From positions 62,001 to 126,000 of the forward strand of contig JACOEM010000006.1 in NCBI GenBank assembly GCA_024998565.1: 64,000 nt of DNA, read 5' to 3'. Positions 1 to 8,922 of the stretch are shown here, piece after piece (positions within the stretch are counted from its first letter, which is position 1; every line of letters starts with the position of its first letter). The translations under genes were made by a program, and so were the position numbers. The notes below the pieces were generated by a model. That model worked only from the letters and a program-made list of their open reading frames with translations. It made no database searches and was not told where the DNA came from. This stretch comes from Nitrospira sp. GTDB lineage: Bacteria > Nitrospirota > Nitrospiria > Nitrospirales > Nitrospiraceae.

Positions 1-528
1 GATTTTGACATCGGCGCGTGGATCGGCCAACTCCGATCGCTGGAGTTCGGCATTCTCCGGGTTGACCATGAGTCCTTTGAGGAGAGGCAGAAAGCCACCG
101 AGAATGACCTGTTGGCCGTTGCCGAAACCGAGGTCCGGGATCTTGGCGTCGCCAATGGACTGCCGAACGCCCGCGCTGCCACGGAATCCCCAAGGCGTGC
201 GCGCTTCGACCAGCGTATCGTTGAAGCCGACGCTTTGCGTTTTGGTGGTTCCTTTGTCGATAAATCGTTCGATTTCCGTATCGTTCACGAGGACGGGCTC
301 GAAAGCGCCCAGGGCTTTGAGCATTTTCCCGCGCGCCGAAGTTTTTTCGGTGCCGGCTCCCTTCAGCAGGGGATGGGACCGATCGATCCAGGCGTGGACT
401 TCGTTCAATGAGAGCGGAATGGGCGGGAGCGTGCGTGGTTTCGCCGTCTCGTCCGCCGACAGACCGGTGTCAGGCAGCGAGCAGAGTCCACAGGCGGCGA
501 GGGCAAGTACCCAGGCATGGATCTTCAT
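1..528 (-). CDS. TolC-family outer-membrane efflux protein, partial
   Basis: The gene starts at position 528 and runs off the left edge, so about 176 N-terminal residues are visible. A signal peptide (MKIHAWVLALAACGLCSL, then a small-residue region) is followed by LSLNEVHAWIDRSHPLLKG. This is the typical first helix of outer-membrane efflux proteins (OEP/TolC family), which form the outer-membrane duct for type I secretion or efflux. It lies 89 bp downstream of an HlyD-type adaptor on the same strand, so the two probably form one transport unit; an inner-membrane ABC or other pump would be expected further left or elsewhere. The family call comes from the N-terminal pattern only. Confidence 0.7.
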   Translation of the reverse strand, partial: MKIHAWVLALAACGLCSLPDTGLSADETAKPRTLPPIPLSLNEVHAWIDRSHPLLKGAGTEKTSARGKMLKALGAFEPVLVNDTEIERFIDKGTTKTQSVGFNDTLVEARTPWGFRGSAGVRQSIGDAKIPDLGFGNGQQVILGGFLPLLKGLMVNPENAELQRSELADPRADVKI

Positions 529-617
529 GAAACGCACTCCTTTCTGAGTATAAACAAGAGAGAACAAGGTCGAAGGAAATGAGCGCTTCGGACCGGCGGC
601 CGGTCGGAAGGGGCCTG

Positions 618-2072
618 TTACTTGGCCCCGCGACCGGCTTTCGGCAAGAGCGTATCGATCAAGCTCGGGGGCCGTTCCTGGTAGTCGGGCGGAAACAGAT
701 TGAAGCGGCGCCACAGCTCGTACCAGAGCGGGACACGATTGAGAATGACCCACCCCATGGCTTTGGTGCCCTGGCGGACATGTTCTTGCGGAGGCCAGGG
801 ACGTTCCTCCAGGTCGGGGACGACCCAGAAGCGGAAGTTGCCTTTTCCGTCGTCCACCTGGTCGATGACTTTGATGACGCCGTTGTAGGTACCGGCCATC
901 AGTTCCGGCCACGCCGGCAACGGGATGGCGGGAATACCGTAGAAGAGAATCTTGACCTTCCGGCCGACATTCAGCAAGGGCGCGTCGATACCGTCGGCGA
1001 CCATTTCGATGGCCTTGTCCGTGCTGCTCGGTGAAATTCTGACGAGTTTGTCCCCGGGACGCACGGTTTCGCCCGCGCCGGCCTGCGCCATTTTCACCAC
1101 GGTGCCGTCGATGGGAGAAAGAATGCGGCCGGCCACGCGCCGCTGGTTCGCGTTGGAGAGGCGTAACGAGACGTCCGCGACTTGATCGGCGGCTCGCGCC
1201 GCTTCTCCGATCGACGCATCGCGGGCCGCTTCAGCGTCGAGGAGACGTTGGAGCACTTCCGCGCTTATTTGTTCGCGTCCGAAACTTAAGGCTTTCATAC
1301 TCTGTTCGGCCGCACTCAAATTGGCCTGTGCGCCTTGCAGGTCGGCCTTACTGGCCAGGGCAGATTGAATAGTGAGTTCCAGTTCGCGTTGGGAGACCAG
1401 GCCTTGTTGCGCCAATTGCTGGTGCCGTTCGACGTTGAGCTCGGCAGTGGCGACGGCAATCTTGGAGGCTTCGATTTTCTGCCTTGCTTCGCGCACCTTG
1501 CTTTCCGCCTCGAGGACGCGGGCACCTGCCGAAGGGACGGCCGCCTTCACGAGGTTTTGCATTTCTTTGATCCGCTTATCGAGTTGATCGGCTCGGCTCA
1601 ACGCCGCCTTCCGGGTGTCCTCCAAGGCTTTCTTGCGTTGTTCAAGGAGGCTCAAGAGATCCGGGGCCATGAAGTTCGGATCGTAGTCATCGAGTTCGAG
1701 AATCACATCGCCGGTCTTGACTCGTACACCTTCGAAGACGTGCCATTTTCTGATGCGGCCGGTGATCTGGGCTTCGACGTCCTGCGGCCGTTCGAACGGT
1801 GTGTAGGCCGACAGTTGTCCGGTCACGGTGATGGTTTGTGTCCAGGGTACGAATGCGACGATGAGGATGAAGAAGCCGACCAAGAGAATGGCCAGCCGGG
1901 AGGAGAAGCGAAGCCGCTCGGGAATCTGGACCGCCTCCCACGACTGGAGCTGGGTCGATGTCGCAAGATCATCGACCGCCATTTCATCCAGGCCGGTGCG
2001 CTGGGTGACCAGGGAGCGAATTCTGCTTTTGAGCCCTTCACGGATCCGCTGCACGTGTCCCCTCCAGGGCAC
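618..2072 (-). CDS. HlyD-family membrane fusion (periplasmic adaptor) protein
   Basis: A 484-residue adaptor linking an inner-membrane transporter to an outer-membrane TolC channel. A cytoplasmic N-terminus of about 55 residues precedes one membrane helix (LAILLVGFFILIVAFVPW, about 60-77). Next come a first biotinyl-lipoyl half (ITGRIRKWHVFEGVRVKTGDVI), a long charged coiled coil (about 145-285), and the second lipoyl half with beta-barrel (GRILSPIDGTVVKMAQAGAGETVRPGD). The long cytoplasmic tail before the helix is more like ABC-exporter (type I secretion) adaptors than RND adaptors, which usually begin with a lipobox or signal. The downstream TolC gene on the same strand supports an operon. 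The substrate cannot be told. Confidence 0.85.
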   Translation of the reverse strand: MPWRGHVQRIREGLKSRIRSLVTQRTGLDEMAVDDLATSTQLQSWEAVQIPERLRFSSRLAILLVGFFILIVAFVPWTQTITVTGQLSAYTPFERPQDVEAQITGRIRKWHVFEGVRVKTGDVILELDDYDPNFMAPDLLSLLEQRKKALEDTRKAALSRADQLDKRIKEMQNLVKAAVPSAGARVLEAESKVREARQKIEASKIAVATAELNVERHQQLAQQGLVSQRELELTIQSALASKADLQGAQANLSAAEQSMKALSFGREQISAEVLQRLLDAEAARDASIGEAARAADQVADVSLRLSNANQRRVAGRILSPIDGTVVKMAQAGAGETVRPGDKLVRISPSSTDKAIEMVADGIDAPLLNVGRKVKILFYGIPAIPLPAWPELMAGTYNGVIKVIDQVDDGKGNFRFWVVPDLEERPWPPQEHVRQGTKAMGWVILNRVPLWYELWRRFNLFPPDYQERPPSLIDTLLPKAGRGAK

Positions 2073-2230
2073 AGCCAGTGACAGAAAAATTCACAGCGTA
2101 TCATAGTGGATTGCGGAGGACTTGGTCAATTCAATGAGGGGTTCCGCCGGGGTGCGGCTTGACCCTTCGACCGGAGAACGGCTAAGGTTCGCCGCATCGT
2201 TCTTTCCTTCAGCCAAAGGTGGCCTCTCAC

Positions 2231-2785
2231 ATGTCAAAGAACAATACAGCGGTCCGGGCTTCTGTCGGGGTGCTGGGTGGAAGCAAGTCGGATTTCCCGA
2301 TCCTGGAAAAGGCCGTAGCCATGCTGAACGAACTCGGGATTCCCAACGAGCTCTTGGTGGTCTCCGCGCACCGCACTCCCGATCGCCTCTTCGCCTACGC
2401 GGAACAGGCGATCGACCGGGGCATCCAGGTCATCATTGCGGGCGCCGGCGGCGCCGCTCATCTTCCCGGAATGTTGGCGGCGAAGACTTCCTTGCCGGTG
2501 ATCGGGGTTCCCATCCCCACAGAGAATCTCAGAGGATTGGACTCGCTGTTGTCCATCGTGCAGATGCCCAGAGGCATTCCGGTGGCGACGGTCGCCATCG
2601 GGGGCGCGGAGAATGCCGCCATCCTGGCCGCGCAAATACTCGGACTCCGGTCGGCCGCCATCAGACAACGGGTCGAACAGTTTCGCGCCAATCAAACACA
2701 GTCGGTGCTCGACTCACAGGACGATGCCCGATTGTCTCCTCCCTTGCGGATGGGACGAAGCTCCCGGGCGAGCCGCCGGTCGTGA
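2231..2785 (+). CDS. purE: N5-carboxyaminoimidazole ribonucleotide mutase (PurE)
   Basis: Converts N5-CAIR to CAIR in de novo purine synthesis, in the cytoplasm. The N-terminus [17 protein letters not shown], then [13 protein letters not shown] and the glycine-rich [21 protein letters not shown] loop, are the class I PurE signature; the SAHRTP histidine is the expected active-site residue. I chose the ATG at 2231 because AAGGTGG lies just upstream. A GTG at 2219 is possible but sits inside that ribosome-binding site. The stop overlaps the start of purK (GTGA), so the two are translationally coupled. The length (184 residues) is slightly above the family norm because of a poorly conserved C-terminal tail. 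Confidence 0.95.
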   Translation: MSKNNTAVRASVGVLGGSKSDFPILEKAVAMLNELGIPNELLVVSAHRTPDRLFAYAEQAIDRGIQVIIAGAGGAAHLPGMLAAKTSLPVIGVPIPTENLRGLDSLLSIVQMPRGIPVATVAIGGAENAAILAAQILGLRSAAIRQRVEQFRANQTQSVLDSQDDARLSPPLRMGRSSRASRRS

Positions 2786-3948
2786 ACGCGCCGGTCATCG
2801 ATCCCGGCGCGACGCTGGGTGTGCTGGGAGGCGGACAACTCGGCGCGATGTTCGCAACCGCGGCCCGGCGTCTCGGGTATGCGGTGGTCGTGTGGGATCC
2901 CGATCCAGAAGCGCCGGCCCACCGGTTGGCCGACTCCTCCCTTATCCGATCGTTTACAGACTCTGCCGCGCGTCAGGACTTTGTCGGGCGCGTGTGCGCC
3001 GTCACGTATGAATGGGAAAATGTGCCTGCCGATCTCTGCGAGCAGTTGGAGCGCGACGTGCCGGTCCGGCCCTCGAGCCGGGTGCTTCGTGTGATTCAAG
3101 ACCGAATCGAGCAGAAAACCTTTCTTCGAGCCCATGGCTTGCCTGTTCCGGCATTTCACGCGATCTCATCGCCGGAGGAGCTCAGCCGGCAGACGGTGCT
3201 GGAATATCCTCTGGTCTGTAAGACCGCGACGGCCGGGTACGATGGCAAAGGCCAATGGAAAATTGCGCGCGCAGAGGATTGCGCGGCCGTGCAGGAGGAT
3301 CTGACTCGAAGCCGACGCCCCGGTTCACGCTGGATTCTGGAAGCCTGGTTGCCTTTCGAACGCGAGGTGTCGATTCTGGTGGTGCGAAGCCTGGACGGGG
3401 CGGTGCGAACCTACCCGCTCGTCGAAAATGTGCATGAAGAAGGGATCCTTCGTCAGTCCACTGTTCCGGCCGATGTGCCGGCCGCGGTGGCCGATCAGGC
3501 TACGGTGATGGCACGGAGCGCAGTGGAGGCTTTGGACGGCGTAGGGGTGTTCTGCGTGGAGTTATTTCTCATGCCCGATGGCCGGCTACTCATCAACGAG
3601 GTCGCGCCCAGGCCGCATAACTCCGGGCACTATTCGTTGGACGCCTGTACGGTGTCGCAATTCGAACAACAGGTCCGCGCCCTCTGTGGGCTCCCGCTTG
3701 GCGAAGTGCGCCTGCTGAGCCCGACGGTTATGCTCAATCTCATCGGCGAGGAAGTTCTGCTTGCAACCGTGTCGCCCGCTGCGCAAGATCTACTTCGTGA
3801 GCCGGGCGCGGTGGTTCATCTCTATGGGAAGCGTGTGGTGCGCCCGAAACGGAAGATGGGTCACGTTTCTTTCCTGGCCGCCACCCGTGAAGCAGCCCTT
3901 TCCAAAGCATCGGTCTTCCGATCCCGCCTTGTCCTGCCTCACTCTTAA
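2782..3948 (+). CDS. purK: N5-carboxyaminoimidazole ribonucleotide synthase (PurK)
   Basis: ATP-dependent carboxylation of AIR to N5-CAIR, the step before PurE. The ATP-grasp protein starts with the PurK pre-ATP-grasp signature [22 protein letters not shown]. It continues with [20 protein letters not shown] (ATP loop), the VSILVVRS strand and [24 protein letters not shown], the metal/ATP-binding end of the ATP-grasp fold. The GTG start at 2782 overlaps the purE stop by 4 bp. The same frame is open for several hundred bases upstream, but that stretch overlaps purE and has no PurK similarity. Product 388 residues, normal for the family. Confidence 0.95.
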   Translation: MNAPVIDPGATLGVLGGGQLGAMFATAARRLGYAVVVWDPDPEAPAHRLADSSLIRSFTDSAARQDFVGRVCAVTYEWENVPADLCEQLERDVPVRPSSRVLRVIQDRIEQKTFLRAHGLPVPAFHAISSPEELSRQTVLEYPLVCKTATAGYDGKGQWKIARAEDCAAVQEDLTRSRRPGSRWILEAWLPFEREVSILVVRSLDGAVRTYPLVENVHEEGILRQSTVPADVPAAVADQATVMARSAVEALDGVGVFCVELFLMPDGRLLINEVAPRPHNSGHYSLDACTVSQFEQQVRALCGLPLGEVRLLSPTVMLNLIGEEVLLATVSPAAQDLLREPGAVVHLYGKRVVRPKRKMGHVSFLAATREAALSKASVFRSRLVLPHS

Positions 3949-4195
3949 GCTTCCTGCGTCATGCGAGGCGTATCGATCGCAGTCGGCGCGCTGCTCATTC
4001 GCATCCGTTAGCGCAGCCCGTCTGACCCGGGTCCGTTCGTTTTTGTGATCCGCCGAGAACGATCCGGCCCTTCCTGAGCACCGGTCCGCTTGCGCCTCCT
4101 GATAATGCGACGACTTGCCGTCCGGTGCTGCACGGTACAGGACTTGCTGATCTTCCGGCTGGCTTCACACTCTTCCACCGAAGGCAGGCATAGTC

Positions 4196-6058
4196 GTGAG
4201 CGTTCCACTTCCCTCGTCCGATCTCGATCAAACCGGACGCCATCCCAACATCAGAGGCCTGGGGCGGTTGCTCGATCATTCCCGCACCCGCACGATTTTT
4301 CTGCAAAGCCTGGTGGCCGGTATCCTCTCGTACGAATTGTTGGTCAGTAACGAGACGATCTTCGGACATCGAGTGAGCCTCCTGGTGGCCGCCGGCCTGA
4401 TCCTGGTCAGCTGCGGCATCATGCTGTTGCCGCGAACCCTCCTTGAAAGCGCCTGGTTTCCCGGCGCGCTGATCAGCATCAATACGCTGTTCGTGACGGG
4501 GACGATTTATCTCTCCGGGACCGCCAGTTCGGAGCTGTACCTCACGTATTTTCTCCTCCTCTTGATCGCCTCATCGGCCCCGTCGCTCAGGCAACTGCTT
4601 GGTCTTTCGACAGTGATTTGCGCTGGCTACGGCGTCTTGGTCTACGAACATGCGATGCAGTCGGGCGGGCTCGAAGTGGGGCATCTCTTGGGCATTCCCG
4701 TGTTGCTGATCATGTCGGTCTTTTATGGATTAACGCTTGAAACGGTCGCCACCGAACGCCGCCGTAATCGCCTGTTGCAGGAGAATGTGCAGGGATTAAG
4801 GCAGTCGGGGCAGGTGTTGGAGGAACGACGGACGCAACTCGAAACCCGCGTGCAGGGATTGAAGCAGGGGTTGTCACGTGCGAATCAGGAAATTCGCCAG
4901 GGCATGGTGGAGCGGACCGGCTTGGAGCGGCAGCTTCGCGAAGCCCAGAAGTTCGAGGCGGTCGGCCGCCTGGCCTCCAAATTGGCCAATGAGTTCAACC
5001 AGGTTTTGGCGGTGATCGGGAGTCAAACCGGAGTCATTGTCTCAAAGTTGAAACCGGATGACCCGTTGCAGCGGCCGGTGGAGGAGATTTTTCGAAGCGG
5101 GGAGCGGGCGGCCACTCTGACGGCGCAATTGCTGGCGCTACGCGTTCAGGAGACGGCGATCCGGGATACCCTGTCGCTGAGCCCGGCAATCGAGTCGATG
5201 CGGGACACGTTTGAGGCATTGCTGCCGGGTCGCATCGATTTGCGGCTGGCGAACGAGTCGATTCCGGTCCTGGTGGAGATCGGGCATGACCGCTTGGAGC
5301 AGCTGCTATTGCACCTGGTCGCCAATGCGCGCGACGCGATGCCGAAGACGGGACGGGTGGAGATCGCGCTGGAAATCGTCACCGGCGAACTCCTTCCCGC
5401 CGAGCAACTGGAAAAGAATCCCCGGAAGCGCATGGCCCGGATTGCTGTAAGCGACAACGGCGGCGGAATGAACCTGGATGTGCAATCACAAATGTTCGAG
5501 CCGTTTTTCTCCACGAAGGACACCCACGCCGGCCTGGGACTCACATTGGTATACGGGATCGTCCGGCAATACGGGGGGACGGTCGAGGTGCAGAGTCAGC
5601 CCGGGCAAGGGACGACGGTACGGGTCTACTTTCCCCTGGTTGAACGGAACGGGGTGGTGCGGGATACGAGGGTGCTCAGCGGGGCCCTCTCAAAAGGGGC
5701 CGAGACCGTGTTGCTGGTGGAGGAAGATGAAATTACCCGAAAACTGGCTTCATCGACGCTCCAGACCCATCGCTACCAGGTGTTAGAGGCGGGGTCTGCT
5801 GTCGAAGCGTTGTTGGTGGCGCAGCAGCATCCCGGGCCGATTCACCTCACGGTCAGCCATCTCTCGATGCCGGAGATCAGCGGTCGGGAGTTGGCCAAGC
5901 GCCTGGTTCTCCAACACCCCAAGATGAAGGCGTTGTTTGTGTCGGGGTTCTCGGACGACACGATCGCGAGCCATCGGGTCAATAAGAAGTATTTCCTGCA
6001 GCAGCCGTATCGGCAGCACGATCTGGCAGGAAAGATTCGTGAACTGCTGGATGTGTGA
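4196..6058 (+). CDS. Degenerate membrane hybrid histidine kinase (ATPase domain intact, phospho-acceptors missing)
   Basis: 620 residues from a GTG start. Five or six membrane helices (about 30-190) precede a coiled coil (about 195-245), then a DHp-like helix, an HATPase_c domain (about 320-475) and a C-terminal receiver (about 500-618). The ATPase motifs are intact: N-box (LVANARDAMP), G1 (DNGGGM) and G2 (GLGLTLVYGIV). The catalytic positions for phosphotransfer are not. The usual A-H-D/E-F-N of this kinase class reads A-N265-E-F-N. In the receiver the phospho-acceptor Asp (usual TDVVMP) is H555 (VSHLSMP), and the conserved Lys before Pro is Q603. The acidic pocket EEDE remains. It is probably a signalling scaffold or allosteric regulator rather than a working kinase. 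It is not clearly in an operon with its neighbours. Confidence 0.85.
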   Translation: MSVPLPSSDLDQTGRHPNIRGLGRLLDHSRTRTIFLQSLVAGILSYELLVSNETIFGHRVSLLVAAGLILVSCGIMLLPRTLLESAWFPGALISINTLFVTGTIYLSGTASSELYLTYFLLLLIASSAPSLRQLLGLSTVICAGYGVLVYEHAMQSGGLEVGHLLGIPVLLIMSVFYGLTLETVATERRRNRLLQENVQGLRQSGQVLEERRTQLETRVQGLKQGLSRANQEIRQGMVERTGLERQLREAQKFEAVGRLASKLANEFNQVLAVIGSQTGVIVSKLKPDDPLQRPVEEIFRSGERAATLTAQLLALRVQETAIRDTLSLSPAIESMRDTFEALLPGRIDLRLANESIPVLVEIGHDRLEQLLLHLVANARDAMPKTGRVEIALEIVTGELLPAEQLEKNPRKRMARIAVSDNGGGMNLDVQSQMFEPFFSTKDTHAGLGLTLVYGIVRQYGGTVEVQSQPGQGTTVRVYFPLVERNGVVRDTRVLSGALSKGAETVLLVEEDEITRKLASSTLQTHRYQVLEAGSAVEALLVAQQHPGPIHLTVSHLSMPEISGRELAKRLVLQHPKMKALFVSGFSDDTIASHRVNKKYFLQQPYRQHDLAGKIRELLDV

Positions 6059-6073
6059 GTGGCCGAGTGCGTC

Positions 6074-6777
6074 CTAGTAGCGCCAGGATCTGGTGCGTCC
6101 GGGCGTGAAGAAGCGCACCTCCGGTCGTTTGAATAGGCCGATCAGAACCATCCCCGCAATGAATCCGCCGATGTGTGCGAAGAAGGCTACCCCTCCTCCC
6201 TGCGAACCGATGCTCGCGCCGCCGTTCAACAGCTGCATCACGAACCAGAACCCAGCACGATGCCGGCCGGCACATAGGTGGTGCCCACCACCGGGGCGAG
6301 CAGCAACACCCGGGCGTGGGGAAACAGCAGCAGATAAGCGCCCAGTACGCCGGAAATCGCGCCGCTCGCTCCCACCATCGGCACCGTGGAGGTCGGGTCG
6401 GTCAGGGCGTGGCTCAAGGCAGCCAGGACGCCGCACACCACGTAGAACACGATAAATCTTACATGGCCCATGATGTCTTCGATGTTGTTGCCGAAGACCC
6501 AGAGGTACAACATGTTGCCGATCAGGTGCATCCAACTGCCGTGCAGAAACATGCTGGTCAGCATCGTCGCGAACGCAGGCACTGCCGCGACCTCGGGCGG
6601 GAGCGTGGCGTGGCCGAAGACGACGGAGGGGATGGCGCCATATTGGTACACAAAGGCTTCGCCGGGAGCCGGGGCCAGCGAACTTTGGTAGAGGAACACG
6701 AGGCAACAGGCGGCGATGAAGGTGATGGTGACGACCGGTGTGTGTTCGGTCGGGTTATCGTCATTGAGGGGCAGCAT
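6074..6777 (-). pseudogene. Rhomboid-family intramembrane serine protease, interrupted by a frameshift
   Basis: Two overlapping reading frames together make one rhomboid protease of about 235 residues. The first frame (from 6777) carries the loop-1 region (FLHGSWMHLIGNMLYLWVFG) and the nucleophile motif GASGAISGVLGAYL. It then stops prematurely near 6238. The second frame continues with FWFVMQLLNGG and the catalytic-histidine helix AFFAHIGGFIAGM, ending at 6074. The switch falls at the CCC run at 6251-6253 (GGG on the coding strand); adding one base there would restore the frame. The family is a six-helix membrane protease cutting single-pass proteins. A sequencing or assembly error in the homopolymer is as likely as a real mutation, because both halves look well conserved. 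Confidence 0.8.
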
Positions 6778-6801
6778 GGCGATCCCTATCGGGGCGGCGC
6801 G

Positions 6802-7656
6802 TTACGGCGCCGGTCGAGGAAGTCGGGGATTGGAAGGGAGCGAACCGTCGGCTTGCAACGGGATGGAGAAACCGGCCGCATGCGTATGGCCTCCACCGCC
6901 GAATGATGCGGCGATCGATCCCACATCGGTTCCCTCCTCGCGGGAGCGCATGCTGTAGTACCGTCGTCCGTTGCGGTCATGCCAGATGAGACAGAATGGG
7001 TGCGCGGCGGAGAGTCGTTCGCCGATCTGACTGGTGAGGACTGCGCTTTGAACCGCGGGCACGGTCGCCCCTTCAAACTGCACCAGGGTCGCGTGTGACG
7101 CCAGTTTCGTGACCAGTTCGTTTTCGTAGCGGAGAATCGCCCGCCCCTCCCGCTCTAACTCCTGCTGCTCGAAGCTGCTCCAGAGCTGGAAATCGAACGG
7201 GTGTGAGGCGAGCGCGGCGCTGATCTCCCGGCTGTGCGGGAGCGCCCAGTTCCAGAGATCCTTGTCCTGAATGTAGCGCAAGAGCCAAGGAGCCGGTTCG
7301 TCATGGGCCCATTCCCATCCGAGCACTGCGCCGGACTTCTTCTGATCGAAGTAGGCGTAGGGCAGATCGGCCAGGGTTTGCTCGGCGGTGATGTGATGGT
7401 CCAGGACCACCAGGCTCGCTGCGTCCTTGGCGATGGCTTCGAGGGTCGGCCGGGCGTAACTGAAATCGACGATGACGATATGATGACCGGCCAGGTTGGC
7501 CGGCGGGCCTTCGCCATGTTTCACGGGGCGATATCCTGCGTTGGGGTAGCGCCGCCAAATGGCCCAGGCGGCACCGAACCCATCCGCACATTCCGCGTGA
7601 TAGAGAATCAGTGTAGGAGGAGAGGAGGCACGACTTCGCATGACGGCGGCGCTCAT
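6802..7656 (-). CDS. DHH/DHHA1-family phosphoesterase
   Basis: A 284-residue cytoplasmic protein of the DHH superfamily (RecJ, NrnA, oligoribonucleases, c-di-AMP/pApA phosphodiesterases). The metal-binding motifs are all there: HAECADGFGAAWA (about 22-34), IVDFSY (about 63), VVLDHH (about 84-89), and the DHHA1 signature GGGGHTHAAGF near the C-terminus. The compact size and single DHH-DHHA1 arrangement suit a nanoRNase or phosphodiesterase rather than RecJ. The substrate is not deducible. It starts 100 bp downstream of the LOG-family gene on the same strand, with a hairpin between them, so it may be separately transcribed. Confidence 0.85.
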   Translation of the reverse strand: MSAAVMRSRASSPPTLILYHAECADGFGAAWAIWRRYPNAGYRPVKHGEGPPANLAGHHIVIVDFSYARPTLEAIAKDAASLVVLDHHITAEQTLADLPYAYFDQKKSGAVLGWEWAHDEPAPWLLRYIQDKDLWNWALPHSREISAALASHPFDFQLWSSFEQQELEREGRAILRYENELVTKLASHATLVQFEGATVPAVQSAVLTSQIGERLSAAHPFCLIWHDRNGRRYYSMRSREEGTDVGSIAASFGGGGHTHAAGFSIPLQADGSLPSNPRLPRPAP

Positions 7657-7714
7657 AGGCTGACCACCTTAGCATGTCCGTTCATGGAGACTAAAGAGCA
7701 ATCTCTGGAGGGTA

Positions 7715-7745
7715 CGCGATGCCGGTTGGTGCGGCCGGCATCGCG
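7715..7745 (-). terminator. Perfect 11-bp hairpin between the LOG-family and DHH genes
   Basis: CGCGATGCCGG at 7715-7725 is exactly complementary to CCGGCATCGCG at 7735-7745, with a 9-base loop. It lies 12 bp beyond the stop of the LOG-family gene. There is no clear U-tract, so it may act as a Rho-assisted terminator or mRNA 3'-end stabiliser rather than a classical intrinsic terminator. Confidence 0.45.
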
Positions 7746-7756
7746 CGGGATTCCGG

Positions 7757-8812
7757 TTATGCCGTCGAGGGAAGCTGGTTCAGGTGGTTGATCAGTTGCC
7801 GGAGGCGTCCGGCATTCCGGCGGTTGAACGAGAAGGTCAATCGCGCGAGATCCTTCAGCCCCGGTTCATCGATTTCCTCGGGGAGCGACGGACGCTGCTC
7901 GAATGTCCCTTCCGTCAGCATATCGCTGAATTGTTGCTGCACGTCCTCAACCTGCGCCGCACTCAACGGGGTCTTTAGCCTGATGGCAAGCTGACGACCC
8001 ACGAACCGGAGCGAGTGATAGCGCCGGTAGAACGTGCGGATTTCCGTGACGGCATCTTCGACATTGTCGACGATGGTGAAGAGGGAGAGGTCCTCCGCGT
8101 TGATCAGACGTCGCTTCAGCAATTGGTCGGTGATGAAGGAATTCCAGTGATCCCAGTAGTCGCAGCCGGGCGCTTGGAGGCAGACGATCGGTTTGGGGTC
8201 GCTTTTGCCGGTTTGCACGAGGGTCATGATCTCGAATCCCTCGTCATGGGTGCCGAATCCGCCGGGAAACAGCGCGATCGCGTGGGATTCTTTTTGAAAC
8301 ATGAGTTTGCGGGTAAAGAAGTATTTGAACGTGACGAGCTTGGGGTCATCGGCAATGACGGCGTTGGCGCCTTGCTCGAAGGGCAGCATGATATTCACGC
8401 CGAAGCTATGCTCGCGGCCCGCTCCTTCCTGCGAGGCCCGCATGATGCCGTCCGCGCCGCCGGTGATGGTCATGTAGCCCTCTTCCACCATTCGCCGGGC
8501 GAATTGAAAGGCCAGCTGGTAGTTAGGGTCGTCCGCCGGTGTGCGGGCCGAGCCGAACACGCTGATCTTCAAGCGCTGCCGGTAGCCTTGGAATACTCTG
8601 AAGGCATGCCGCAGTTCTTTCAGTGCGCGATTGACGATTTTAAGGTCCAAGACATCCAGCTGCGATTCCGAGAGCCGGATCACGCCTGCGAGAATTTCCT
8701 TCATGAGCGCCGCCTGGATGTCATCGTCCGGACGGTCCAGCAGGGTAGTGAGTTGCGCGAGAATTTCGTCTTTGGTCGGGGTCGGCTTGGAGCGGGCGGC
8801 GGGGCTTTTCAT
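7757..8812 (-). CDS. LOG-family (TIGR00730-like) Rossmann-fold protein
   Basis: 351 residues. The central Rossmann domain has VFGSARTPADDPNY, the nucleotide-binding TGGADGIMRASQEGA, and the family hallmark PGGFGTHDEGFE (PGGxGTxxE), the catalytic motif of cytokinin-activating LOG/YgdH nucleotide monophosphate phosphoribohydrolases. The protein is longer than plant-type LOG (about 200 residues). It has helical extensions at both ends, like the E. coli PpnN/YgdH branch that cleaves nucleoside monophosphates. I infer a nucleotide phosphoribohydrolase; older annotations call such proteins lysine decarboxylase-like, which is misleading. It is followed by a hairpin and the DHH phosphoesterase. Confidence 0.85.
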   Translation of the reverse strand: MKSPAARSKPTPTKDEILAQLTTLLDRPDDDIQAALMKEILAGVIRLSESQLDVLDLKIVNRALKELRHAFRVFQGYRQRLKISVFGSARTPADDPNYQLAFQFARRMVEEGYMTITGGADGIMRASQEGAGREHSFGVNIMLPFEQGANAVIADDPKLVTFKYFFTRKLMFQKESHAIALFPGGFGTHDEGFEIMTLVQTGKSDPKPIVCLQAPGCDYWDHWNSFITDQLLKRRLINAEDLSLFTIVDNVEDAVTEIRTFYRRYHSLRFVGRQLAIRLKTPLSAAQVEDVQQQFSDMLTEGTFEQRPSLPEEIDEPGLKDLARLTFSFNRRNAGRLRQLINHLNQLPSTA

Positions 8813-8922
8813 GGATTGTCACCTAACGCACGGTAAACTCCGGACGCGTATCGTCGGAGAGAGTAGTCATAAAAATCATAACAAGCTGATGCGGATGAAG
8901 CAAAAGATTCATGGAACGGAGC

